Assembly: GCA_965224765.1 (NCBI GenBank)
Contig: CBDDAC010000030.1
Coordinates: forward strand, 62,001-126,000
Reading direction: 5' to 3'
From: CAZDBA01 sp965224765
GTDB taxonomy: Bacteria > Planctomycetota > Planctomycetia > Pirellulales > Pirellulaceae
DNA length: 64,000 nucleotides
A program made the position numbers and the translations under genes. The notes beneath the pieces are model-generated. The model made no database searches. It saw nothing but the letters and a program-made list of their open reading frames with translations, and was not told the origin of the DNA. Shown piece after piece: positions 6,196-15,135 of the stretch. How positions within the stretch are numbered: the first letter of the stretch is position 1; each line of letters starts with the position of its first letter.

Positions 6196-8943
6196 TCAGG
6201 GGGACCGTTCGGCAAGATCCACTGCGATCGTTTCGCTGGAATCACTCATCTGAGGAACGCCCTCAGAAGTCTCCCGATATCGCTCCAGCAGGTTCTTGTA
6301 GCTGACCATACGGTCCTTGTAACGTTTATACCTTGAACGGGTCTTGCGATACTGAATCGCCAACTTCTTGTACTTTTCGTGGCTTACAGCCAGTCGTTCC
6401 CCCAGTTGCCCAATCACCGTGTGAAGCCGCTGCAAATCTGGGCCATTCGGTTCTGCACCAGATCCCAAACTAGCCAGATTCGTTTCCAACAACGCGACCT
6501 GCTGAGCCAACAAGTCATTCTGTTTTTGGGCGTGCAGCAACTGCTGCTCAAGTTGAGCATTGTCTCGTTGTGCGATCGAAAAATCTGATTGCATCGTGGC
6601 AAACCGCTCATGAAGCTGCCGGTACTTGCGAGTAACTTTTTTGCGACCGGATTTGAATTGATCGCGTTCCGTCTGGAGAGCCTGAAACTCCTCTTCCCCT
6701 CGCGGCCCTGATCGTTCAAGACCAGCGACCTGAAGTTGCAGTTGATTCTTGACGCTGGTTAGCTCGACCAACCGCTGATTCAACGAATCACGCTCCAATC
6801 CAAGTTCCTGCATCTCTTTCGACAAGCGGGAACTATGGGCTTCAACATTTTGCAAACTTTCAATCTCGGCGTCTCGCTTGTAAACCTCGTCTTGATATTG
6901 CTCCAGCCGAGCCCGCAGACTTTCCAGCTCCTCAGATCCAGATCTCTGCCCGTCAGATGCCAATACCAATTCGGAGGTCAAGCGAGTTTTTTCTGTCTGC
7001 AAATTCCCAATTTCGTTTTCCAGCCGCTCAACTTCGTCTGGCGACACTGTCAAATCACTTTCGGCTTGAGAAGCTACCAGTCGTTCGTTGGTTTTACTCA
7101 ACTGAACCTGCAGCGAACTGTACTCGCCCTGTAGTTGTTCGAGTTGTTGCTCAAGCAGGATTGCTTGCTCGGCACGCGGCGACAGTTTTTTCAGTTGAAC
7201 CGAAAGCCCGCCGGATTCCGCATGGGCTATTTCCAAGTCTCGGTCCCGCTGAACAATCAACTCGATCAATCGATTCTGCTCTTCCAGCAAATCCTGCGTT
7301 TGCTTTGCTTGCTCACGCTCACTCAATGTCACTTTCTGCTGCAACTCTTCAATCGTTGTCTGCAGCTGTGTCTTCCCGTTTTCCAATTCTGCAAGACGAT
7401 CGTTCCGCGCCGCACGATCCGCAATCGTTTCTTCAAGGATCAGCTTGGCTTGAGCTTCCGATTCACGACCCAAAGCTTCCAATTCATCACAAAATGCAAG
7501 TTGTTTTTCCAAGGCTGCAATCAACTCGCACTTCTCTACCTCAAATTCTTCTGCTGTTATTTTCAACTCCGAGGTTCGATGCTCCATCGAGGTCAATTTC
7601 TGCAAATCCCGTCGCTGCAACTTTTCCAGTGTGCCGAATTTCGCCTCCCACTCAATGTTGGATTGAGCTGCAATATCGAGGTCGCGAACCAGATTTCCCG
7701 TTCGCCGTTCCGCCTTTTTGTTTTGCGTCTTGAGGTCCTCGATCTCCGCCTGAAGTTGGCTGAGTTCCTGGAGCACCGACGCGGATTCAGCGCGCTGCGA
7801 GTCCAATGCGGCGGCTAACTTTTCTAATTCCGACTGAGAAGATTGAAGTTGGTTTTGATAGTGGTCTACATCAGCAAGTGACTTTTCCTTGTCCGCGGCT
7901 AGATTCGTCCTCTCTTCCAATACGCTTTCATGCTTCGACTCCAAAGTGCTTGCCTTAGTCTGGGCAGCATCCAATTCCGACTCAAGTTGTTCGATTCGCT
8001 CCTCAAGCCGTTCTGTTTCTACCTGAGAGTCATTCAGAGTCTGTTGAATCGAGCCCAGTTTTTCCTGGGAGTGTTTTTCTGTGAGTTCATTCTCGCTAGC
8101 AGCGTTTTGCCAACTCATGGCGAGGGATTCGGCTGCAACCAGGTCCTTCTGTAGCTGGTCAATTTTATGGCACAGCTCATCAGAATCGGACTGAGATTCA
8201 GTCAGCTGATTTTCCAGAAAGTCTCGTCGCTTAGTCGTTCTCCCGTTTTCCTTCTCCGCCTGACTCGCCAAATGCTGAGATTCTTCCAACCGCCCAGCCA
8301 GTTTCGCGTTGTCCGACTCAAGCGTCGCAAGCCGATCGAGCAATTCCAGATCAAACTTTTCAGATGAATCATTCTCCGTTTGAAGACCAACTTCGGTCGA
8401 GGATTCTTCAGCCACCCCTCGTTCAAGTTCAGCAACTTTGTTTTTGTATTTTTGCAGTTTTCCTTGAGCCTTGTTCCGTTCAGCAATCGCCTTGTTCTTT
8501 TCCAGCAATACCTGGCGAAACTTTGCATTGGATTCTGGCGATCCCAGTTCCTGCTTGAGTGACTTGAGTTCAGCCTCCGTCTGCTGCATTCGCACCGTCA
8601 GGTTCGCTACCTTCTTTTTTTCCAATTTGATGGCGTCGTTTCCACCCGAATCCGACGTGGAATTTTCGTCCGCAGGTGATGACCTCCAACGTTTGCTACG
8701 ACTCTTGGGCTTGGGAACTTCGATCGACCGCGAACTATCGATGACCTCAGAATCTCCATTCGAATCCGCAGCTTGTGAATTTGCGGAAGAGCTTGAATCA
8801 GAGTCAACTTTGCCGTCGTTTTTCTTGAACATTCGCCAACCGGCAACACTAAGAAAAAAATACGAAAGCAGAGCAGCAACGAGCCCTAAAAGGTCACTGC
8901 TGATTGGCGTTGAAGAGACAATCGCAATTAGAGATAAATACAT
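6196..8943 (-). CDS. Large membrane-anchored coiled-coil protein
   Basis: The 915-residue protein has one hydrophobic segment at about residues 17-37 (LLGLVAALLSYFFLSVAGW), a Ser/Asp-rich linker to about residue 100, and then roughly 780 residues of near-continuous heptad-type sequence rich in Glu, Gln, Leu, Lys and Arg with almost no Gly or Pro. The last 60 residues include a basic stretch (YRKTRSRYKRYKDRMVSYK). The layout suggests an N-terminal anchor with a long rod, acting as a scaffold or spacer. No enzymatic motif is visible. SMC-like annotation would be misleading because Walker and hinge elements are missing. It appears to be a single-gene unit. Confidence 0.85.
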   Translation of the reverse strand: MYLSLIAIVSSTPISSDLLGLVAALLSYFFLSVAGWRMFKKNDGKVDSDSSSSANSQAADSNGDSEVIDSSRSIEVPKPKSRSKRWRSSPADENSTSDSGGNDAIKLEKKKVANLTVRMQQTEAELKSLKQELGSPESNAKFRQVLLEKNKAIAERNKAQGKLQKYKNKVAELERGVAEESSTEVGLQTENDSSEKFDLELLDRLATLESDNAKLAGRLEESQHLASQAEKENGRTTKRRDFLENQLTESQSDSDELCHKIDQLQKDLVAAESLAMSWQNAASENELTEKHSQEKLGSIQQTLNDSQVETERLEERIEQLESELDAAQTKASTLESKHESVLEERTNLAADKEKSLADVDHYQNQLQSSQSELEKLAAALDSQRAESASVLQELSQLQAEIEDLKTQNKKAERRTGNLVRDLDIAAQSNIEWEAKFGTLEKLQRRDLQKLTSMEHRTSELKITAEEFEVEKCELIAALEKQLAFCDELEALGRESEAQAKLILEETIADRAARNDRLAELENGKTQLQTTIEELQQKVTLSEREQAKQTQDLLEEQNRLIELIVQRDRDLEIAHAESGGLSVQLKKLSPRAEQAILLEQQLEQLQGEYSSLQVQLSKTNERLVASQAESDLTVSPDEVERLENEIGNLQTEKTRLTSELVLASDGQRSGSEELESLRARLEQYQDEVYKRDAEIESLQNVEAHSSRLSKEMQELGLERDSLNQRLVELTSVKNQLQLQVAGLERSGPRGEEEFQALQTERDQFKSGRKKVTRKYRQLHERFATMQSDFSIAQRDNAQLEQQLLHAQKQNDLLAQQVALLETNLASLGSGAEPNGPDLQRLHTVIGQLGERLAVSHEKYKKLAIQYRKTRSRYKRYKDRMVSYKNLLERYRETSEGVPQMSDSSETIAVDLAERSP

Positions 8944-9380
8944 GGGACGAGGTCGGAGTGGAAGGACGAACCGCCAAATCCATTGTCGTAATCATTGCTT
9001 CGCTAGTCAAGCAAATTGGCAAAATCAACGATCCACCTGCCGCAAACGTTGCCCATCCTTACAACCTTCTTAAATAGCGACGCAAAAATCACCATTGTCT
9101 CCATTGAAAAATTTGGATTCTCGGCCGCTGTGAGGCAACAGCCAAAACGCCATTCACTATTGGCGATCATTCTCTTTCCTCGGCCTTTCGTTGTACGTCC
9201 ACGTCCCCAACATGCACTTTTGACATGCACAGAATTCTCGTAACAAATCGTTCCTCAATAGCATTCGAAAGTGTTTTCAACGGTGAAAGCTGAAAAACGT
9301 TGCAATCGCCAAACGGTTTCTCGATAATATCACGTTAGCCTTCGTTCGTTCCTACTTCCAATCCACCACCGAGAGTTTTG
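8944..9380. other. Divergent intergenic region
   Basis: This is the upstream region of both the coiled-coil gene (minus) and the secreted protein at 9381 (plus). The octamer ACATGCAC occurs twice within about 20 bases near 9209-9232, possibly a regulator site. Short frames here lack ribosome binding sites and recognisable families. I see no RNA gene. Confidence 0.4.
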
Positions 9381-10745
9381 ATGTTGCACACCACTTACGC
9401 CGCGAAAGACTCGGCTCGCTCCATCGCATCGAGAACCTTAAAAACTGACCAAGCCAACCTGCCCCAGCGACTTTCAAACCTATCGATGATTCTCGCGATC
9501 CTGTTGTGCATCATAGGAACCTCCAATTCACTCGCCCAAGTCCCCAAGGATGTTATCGCGTTGGCTGCAATGCACTCTGAAAACTACTACTATCAATCTA
9601 ACGTACCCTACACTGATCGGTTGGCCCTTTTGCTTGAAGAGCATGTTGATGAAATTCGTTTGTCAAACAACTCCGACCTTGCATTAACCGCAAACGAAAT
9701 TGGTGCAGCAAGGAAAGCGATGTTTCAGATTGATGCCGCACGTTTTGCAATTAGCAGTGGCCTGCAAGCCAGGGGCGTGATTCAGGAACTGGAATCGAAA
9801 TGGAAAGATCAACCAGAAGTGTTAGATAGTTTTGGCATTGAGACGTACCAGGGATTTGCCAATCAAATCCGCCCCGGTTACAACCGGGTGCAAATCGACG
9901 ATTCTCGAGAACAACCATTTCAGTTCATTCACGATACCTGGGGCACCCATGGAACAACGCTATTGAACGAAGCCGATCTTACCGAAATCGAACTGCCTGT
10001 AAGTTTTCAATTTGGGCTGGTTCAAAAAATGGGATACGGAATGTTGAAGAATTCCAGTGACGAATCCTTGACCAACGTCATCGCGGTTTTCAAATACAAC
10101 ACCGACCACGATAAACAACAAACCACTGGCGAAGTCATTTATTTCATACCCGAATTGAAGCCAAACACTTCTGTTGCGATTTTATCCCTCGCGCGATCCA
10201 GCTGGCCCCTCTCCGACACCGAAGACAATCCTCGCAAATTCAACACGCCATTCAAAAAAGGCCAAGTCAAACTAAACCTGAACGTCTATTGCGACCAAGG
10301 AATACAACGTGAACTCGCTGTTGAGATTCGAGATGGGCTGCGATTGCAAATGGAATGCTTGCGATCCATCTTAGTTGCCGACTCCGTCTTTCGGGCAAGT
10401 CACGGCTCCACAATGGCCATTACAAAAGCCACAGGTAGAGGGCGATCGCTCAGTTTGACGTTTTCCGACGGCGGCAAAGCCACACTCAACAACTCTTGGG
10501 ATGCAGAGCAGCGTGACACAGATTTCTTCCCAGGCAGCACCGCGTTCGCCATCAGAATCCAGCCGGCGGAAGCTGACGAACCCGATGACCCACGAAACAA
10601 AACACCTCGAAAACGGGGAGCTGCAGGCCGAGACCGAACTGGGGGAGAAACCATTTACACTTGGAGGGATGGAGCACTTATCAGTGGTGCAGCTTCCAGC
10701 CGAGGAGACGTTCACTATCCGGTTAACTCAGAATCAGAGCAATAG
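9381..10745 (+). CDS. Secreted or membrane-anchored protein of unknown function
   Basis: I do not recognise this 454-residue protein. The N terminus is polar for about 30 residues, then has a hydrophobic segment (LSMILAILLCIIGTSNSLA) ending in an AxA-type site, so it is exported. The mature part has no cysteine cluster. It includes a beta-rich middle and a basic, Pro-rich stretch near residues 395-415 (DPRNKTPRKRGAAGRDRTGG), which looks disordered. I use ATG 9381; a TTG codon lies immediately before it. The next gene is convergent (cydB). Confidence 0.7.
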   Translation: MLHTTYAAKDSARSIASRTLKTDQANLPQRLSNLSMILAILLCIIGTSNSLAQVPKDVIALAAMHSENYYYQSNVPYTDRLALLLEEHVDEIRLSNNSDLALTANEIGAARKAMFQIDAARFAISSGLQARGVIQELESKWKDQPEVLDSFGIETYQGFANQIRPGYNRVQIDDSREQPFQFIHDTWGTHGTTLLNEADLTEIELPVSFQFGLVQKMGYGMLKNSSDESLTNVIAVFKYNTDHDKQQTTGEVIYFIPELKPNTSVAILSLARSSWPLSDTEDNPRKFNTPFKKGQVKLNLNVYCDQGIQRELAVEIRDGLRLQMECLRSILVADSVFRASHGSTMAITKATGRGRSLSLTFSDGGKATLNNSWDAEQRDTDFFPGSTAFAIRIQPAEADEPDDPRNKTPRKRGAAGRDRTGGETIYTWRDGALISGAASSRGDVHYPVNSESEQ

Positions 10746-10799
10746 TCTAACGGGCGACCCAAGCCATCACCGTCTGAGCCTGAACGCCGATTCCATCCA

Positions 10800-11837
10800 C
10801 TAATAGCTATTGGATTCCAGCTTCGTTTTACCACGAAAAACCCAATAGATAATTGCCGTGTAACTGAGTACGCAGGGCATGCCGATTACCGCAATGATCA
10901 ACATGATCTCTAACGTTGCTCGACTGCTACGACCATTCCACAATGTCACACTCAGTTCGGGATCAATCGAAGAGAGCATCAGATTGGGGAAAATCCCCAC
11001 GGTAAACAAAGTTCCCAGCGCCAAAATAATCATTGACGAAGTAAAAAACGCATACCCTGGCCGCTCCAAATGCATCGCTCGCGGGATGTTGAACACGGCG
11101 AATACATTGAGAACTGGCACAACCCAGAGCCAGGGATACTGATTCAAGTTCTCCCGCGCATGAGGAAACTGCCACAACGTCAGGATCGTCACAAGCACAT
11201 AAAGACCGACGAAAACTAAAAACAACGGCAGAATGGATCGACGAATTCTTTGTTGAAATTCGTGTTCCGTCTTCAAATACAAATAGATCGCACCGTGCAT
11301 CGCAAATAACGAAACCGTAAGGACTCCCACCAACAAGGGATACCAATGCAATTGTTCAAACAAGTTCCCTTCATATCGATAATGGGCCCCGAGGGAAACT
11401 CCCATCATCAGATTGCCTCCTGCAACGCCCAACAAGAACGCCGCAAAAAATGATGAAAGGAAAAAAAGGCCGTCCCAAATGCGTCGCCAACGAGCCGAAG
11501 CCACTTTGGAACGAAACTCAAGACTTACCGCCCGTCCAATCAAACACATCAGCAAAAAATGGAACGCTTCGTAAAAGCTGCTGAAGATTGTCGCATAGGC
11601 AATGGGAAACGCCGCAAACATCGCGCCGCCAAAGGTCACCAACCAGACTTCGTTCCCGTCCCATAGTGGTCCAATCGAATTCATGACCAAACGGCGTTCG
11701 GTATCGGACTTCGCTAAAAAAGGGTGCAGAATTCCCACCCCCAAATCAAAGCCGTCCAAAATGACATAGCCGCAAAGTAAAACACCCAGCAGAACATACC
11801 AAATTAACGTCAACGAGTCGTAAGTCAGCCAGCTCAT
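10800..11837 (-). CDS. cydB: Cytochrome bd-type quinol oxidase subunit II
   Basis: CydB is the non-haem-ligating subunit that stabilises the bd oxidase. The 345 residues form about nine membrane helices, starting with SLTLIWYVLLGVLLCGYVILDGFDLGVGIL, the family's hallmark N terminus with the GxDLGxG motif. The GPLWDGNEVWLVTFGGAMFAAFP block follows. Length is within the family range. The ATG overlaps the cydA stop as ATGA, so translation is coupled. The complex oxidises quinol and reduces oxygen to water at low oxygen tension in the cytoplasmic membrane. Confidence 0.96.
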   Translation of the reverse strand: MSWLTYDSLTLIWYVLLGVLLCGYVILDGFDLGVGILHPFLAKSDTERRLVMNSIGPLWDGNEVWLVTFGGAMFAAFPIAYATIFSSFYEAFHFLLMCLIGRAVSLEFRSKVASARWRRIWDGLFFLSSFFAAFLLGVAGGNLMMGVSLGAHYRYEGNLFEQLHWYPLLVGVLTVSLFAMHGAIYLYLKTEHEFQQRIRRSILPLFLVFVGLYVLVTILTLWQFPHARENLNQYPWLWVVPVLNVFAVFNIPRAMHLERPGYAFFTSSMIILALGTLFTVGIFPNLMLSSIDPELSVTLWNGRSSRATLEIMLIIAVIGMPCVLSYTAIIYWVFRGKTKLESNSY

Positions 11838-13324
11838 TCTCGATCCTTCATCATTCCACCACCACGAACCGTCGAGCTTTGCTCAAACAATTCGCTGATC
11901 TCCCCCCCTGACGAACCGGCACGCTCTGCAGCCAGTTTTTCCAAATAGGCGTTCAACTCGTCCGCCGATTCTGGGCCGTGTTGAATTTTTTTATTCAAGA
12001 CAAAAATCCAAATGACAAACAAGAACGAGTAGATAACGCCAAACATAATGATCGAGCTCAAGACTTGCTCCGCGGTCACGGACTCGCTGAGTCCATCCTT
12101 GGTCCTCAAACCAATCATCTCAACTCCATCCTGTGTCGATGGATAGACGATCCAGGGCTGACGCCCCACTTCCGCGGTAATCCAGCCCGCTTGATTCGCG
12201 GTCATTGCGGCAACTGGAGAAAACACCAGCAACCACAACAGCCAGCGCTTCTTGGGAAGACTTCCTCGCCACCAAAACCAAATGGAGACTGCAGCCAACA
12301 AAATCAGGCCCGAGCCGATCGCAACCATCAAATGAAACATTTGAAAGGGCAGCCAAACTGGCGGATGATTTTCAGGAGGAATCTGATCTAACCCAGGAAC
12401 AGGCGTCTCGAAGTCATCGTAGATCAGAAAACTCAGCATGGCAGGCAACTTCACGCCGAAGTGAACTTTCTTTTGTTCATAGTCCGGCCAACCAAAGATG
12501 TAGAGTCCTGTTGCCGAATCTTCAGTGGTAAAATGGGCCTCCATCGCGGCCAGTTTAGCCGGCTGGGTCTCAACCAGCTTTTTCGCTGAGTCATGGCCCG
12601 TAACTGCCGCCAGAATGGTAAACAACATCGCCGTTGGCAATGCGACCGCCAAACATCGTTTTGAAAACTCGCGATGCTTGTCCTTCAGTAGATAGTAAGC
12701 GCTCACCGATGTAACAAAAAAAGCACCCAGGATCAAAGCTCCGATCAAGGTGTGAGTAAGTCGATCGACCGATGACGGATTGAATACCATCGCCCAGAAA
12801 TCAGTAATCTCCGCCCGCGGTACCGATTTACCTTGCACCTCCTGCCAAACGATTTCATAACCGGCTGGTGTTTGCTGCCAACTATTGGCAACCACAATCC
12901 AAACGGCACTAAACATTGATCCGAGAAACACCATCAGTGTGCTGAACAAATGCATGGCCGTATTCACGCGATCCCAGCCAAACACAAGAATTGCCAAAAA
13001 TCCGCTTTCCAAAAAGAAGGCAAAGATTCCTTCGGCGGCTAGTGCGGAACCGAATACATCGCCGACAAACCTGGAATAAGCTGCCCAGTTCGTGCCGAAC
13101 TCAAATTCCATCACAATGCCAGTCGAAACGCCCAAGGCAAAGTTGACGGCAAAAATTCTTGTCCAAAATCTTGCAGCCGCTTCCCAGTTTCGATCCTTGG
13201 TCCGCACGAACATCAGCTCACAGAGAAAAAGCTGAAGTCCCAAGCCGATTGAGAGTGGCGGAAAGAGGTAATGGAACATGATCGTTCCAGCAAACTGCAA
13301 TCTCGAAAGAATTTCGACATCCAT
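11834..13324 (-). CDS. cydA: Cytochrome bd-type quinol oxidase subunit I
   Basis: CydA binds haems b558, b595 and d. The 496-residue protein begins MDVEILSRLQFAGTIMFHYLFPPLSIGLG, with the conserved N-terminal His. It also has the GIVMEFEFGTNWAAYSRFVGDVFG helix and GRQPW near residue 397. After GRQPW there are about ten more residues than in the E. coli protein, and the Q-loop region (about 270-330) is shorter and different. ATG 13324 is used; GTG 13327 directly upstream is the alternative. cydA leads a two-gene unit. No cydX-type small subunit is visible downstream of cydB. Confidence 0.96.
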   Translation of the reverse strand: MDVEILSRLQFAGTIMFHYLFPPLSIGLGLQLFLCELMFVRTKDRNWEAAARFWTRIFAVNFALGVSTGIVMEFEFGTNWAAYSRFVGDVFGSALAAEGIFAFFLESGFLAILVFGWDRVNTAMHLFSTLMVFLGSMFSAVWIVVANSWQQTPAGYEIVWQEVQGKSVPRAEITDFWAMVFNPSSVDRLTHTLIGALILGAFFVTSVSAYYLLKDKHREFSKRCLAVALPTAMLFTILAAVTGHDSAKKLVETQPAKLAAMEAHFTTEDSATGLYIFGWPDYEQKKVHFGVKLPAMLSFLIYDDFETPVPGLDQIPPENHPPVWLPFQMFHLMVAIGSGLILLAAVSIWFWWRGSLPKKRWLLWLLVFSPVAAMTANQAGWITAEVGRQPWIVYPSTQDGVEMIGLRTKDGLSESVTAEQVLSSIIMFGVIYSFLFVIWIFVLNKKIQHGPESADELNAYLEKLAAERAGSSGGEISELFEQSSTVRGGGMMKDRE

Positions 13325-13649
13325 CACACAACCCGATCAAACAAGTATTGGCACTGCGTTGATCTTAGGGGCGCCAATCGAACGTTGAAAGCCACCAATT
13401 CTGCTGCACTTTTGTCACAGGCAGTTTAGACGGAGTCGGATTGAAGAACTGAGCCATCCGACGCACTCACCCTCATTTTCGGCTCGTGAGCCTGGAGAGT
13501 TGACGAGCGGCAAAATATCCAGAGCTTCAGAAGTCAATTGAATCGCTGTGTCCGTTGCCAACTCGATGGTCGCAGTTTCCCATAAACGGTAACTGCGACA
13601 AAACAATATCGAACGCGATCTAGCGCGTTCGGATAATTGAGCAGCGAGT
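13325..13649. other. Intergenic region between gdh and cydA
   Basis: This holds the leader of cydA and the 3' flank of gdh. Two stem-loops are visible: CGCAGTT at 13571-13577 with AACTGCG at 13591-13597, and the gdh-proximal hairpin at 13611-13630. The one longer minus-strand frame has no family features. Confidence 0.45.
13611..13630 (-). terminator. Hairpin downstream of gdh
   Basis: GAACGCG at 13611-13617 pairs with CGCGTTC at 13624-13630 around a 6-base loop. On the minus strand it lies about 20 bases beyond the gdh stop, followed by a T-rich stretch with TTGTTTTG. This makes a plausible but not strong intrinsic terminator. Confidence 0.5.
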
Positions 13650-14923
13650 TTAGATTCCCGACAGCTCTGTGGCACGGTGAACACGTCGAATCGCGATCAT
13701 GAATGCGGCAGTTCTCAAGCTGACATTATTTTCGTTTGCTTCTTGCCAAACTTCTTCAAATGCCGTGCTGAGAATCGAATCCAATTGCTGGCGCACACGA
13801 TTCAAGTCCCAACTGTAGTACTGACGATTCTGCACCCACTCGAAATAACTAACCGTCACGCCGCCCGCGTTGGCGAGAATATCCGGCAAAATAACGACTC
13901 CGCGTTCGAATAGCTTTTCGTCCGCACGAGCGTGGGTAGGACCATTCGCTCCTTCGATGATGTACTTGGCTTTGATGTCGTCCACGTTGTCGTTGGTAAT
14001 CACACCCCGATTGCGCTGGGAACCAACATGTCCACGTCCAAGGTCAAAAGGTCGTCATTGGAGATGGTCTGGGCACCTTTGAATCCATCCAGTGAGCCAT
14101 TCTCAAGTACGTGGTGCAACGCAGTCGGAATATCCAAACCTTCTTTGTTGAAGTAGGCGCCGGTAATATCGCTAATCGCAACGACCTTGAATTCCGACTC
14201 AAACATGTACTTGGCAGCGTGCGAACCTACGTTCCCAAAACCTTGAATGGCGACGGTGCAATCGGTTGGGCGGCGTCCCAACCGCCGCAGAAGTTTAAAT
14301 GCCAGAATTCCGCATCCGCGCCCTGTCGCTTCTTCGCGACCCTTGGCTCCATAGTCTTCAACGGGCTTTCCGGTGACACAAGCAGGATTGAAACCATGGT
14401 ACTTTTCCCATTGGTTGCGGATCCAAGCCATCGTCTCTGAATCAGTTCCCATGTCAGGAGCTGGAATGTCCTTATCTGGACCCATAATTTCGTGAATCTG
14501 ATCAACAAATTTTCGGCTAACCCGTTGTTTTTCCTTTTTGCTCAACTTCCGAGGGTCAACACAAATACCGCCTTTTGCCCCCCCATAAGGGATGTTGACC
14601 ACTGCGGTTTTCCAAGTCATCAAGGAAGCCAAAGCACGAACTTCGTCCAAATCGACATCCCAGTGATAACGCAATCCCCCTTTCATAGGGCCTCGAGAGT
14701 TATTGTGCTGGACACGGTAGCCTACCAGCGTCTCAATTCGACCATCATCCATTTCGATTGGGACTTCGACTGTCATTTCGCGCATCGGCATTTTGAGCAA
14801 TCGCCTGATACTGTCGTCCAATTTCAGCTGGTCAGCGGCTCGGTCAAAATAAAGCGAAACGACTTCGTTCGGCTTCAAGTGCACTTGATCTTTTATATCT
14901 ACGGTTTTGACTGCGGAATTCAT
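13650..14923 (-). pseudogene. gdhA: Glutamate dehydrogenase, interrupted by one frameshift
   Basis: Two consecutive frames together give one normal-length (about 420 residue) Glu/Leu/Phe/Val dehydrogenase, which interconverts glutamate with 2-oxoglutarate and ammonia. The first frame (14923 down to 14000) has GPMKGGLRYH, the catalytic-lysine block PYGGAKGGI, PDMGTDSETM and the Rossmann motif GFGNVG, and breaks at DVDMLVPSAIGV-stop. The second (from about 14003 down to 13650) resumes exactly at VITNDNVDDIKAKYIIEGANGPT. The break sits at a run of four G on the coding strand (14005-14008). One more G would give ATC GGG GGT GTG ATT and heal the frame. Lost base, sequencing error or -1 slippage are all possible; everything else looks intact. 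Confidence 0.85.
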
Positions 14924-15135
14924 TGCGATGGCCTAAAATAAGTTCATCATTAAAGTGCGTCGGACGTCCTGCTAAAATCATTTGAAACCGGGTCCAGAGC
15001 TGGAACAAGAGTCAATTGATGCCAAAGGCACACAAGGCTTTCAAAAATTGTCGGAGTTACAGGAACGGCTCCATTAGGTAATATTCATCAATGTAATAAG
15101 AGTGATAGCTGAATCAACTCCAACTGAGCCAATAA

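Noticed and set aside
6957..7818. Two long plus-strand frames (258 and 227 codons) opposite the coiled-coil gene
   Set aside because: They are antisense shadows of the Glu/Gln/Leu-rich coding sequence, giving Leu/Gln/Phe-rich nonsense without domains.
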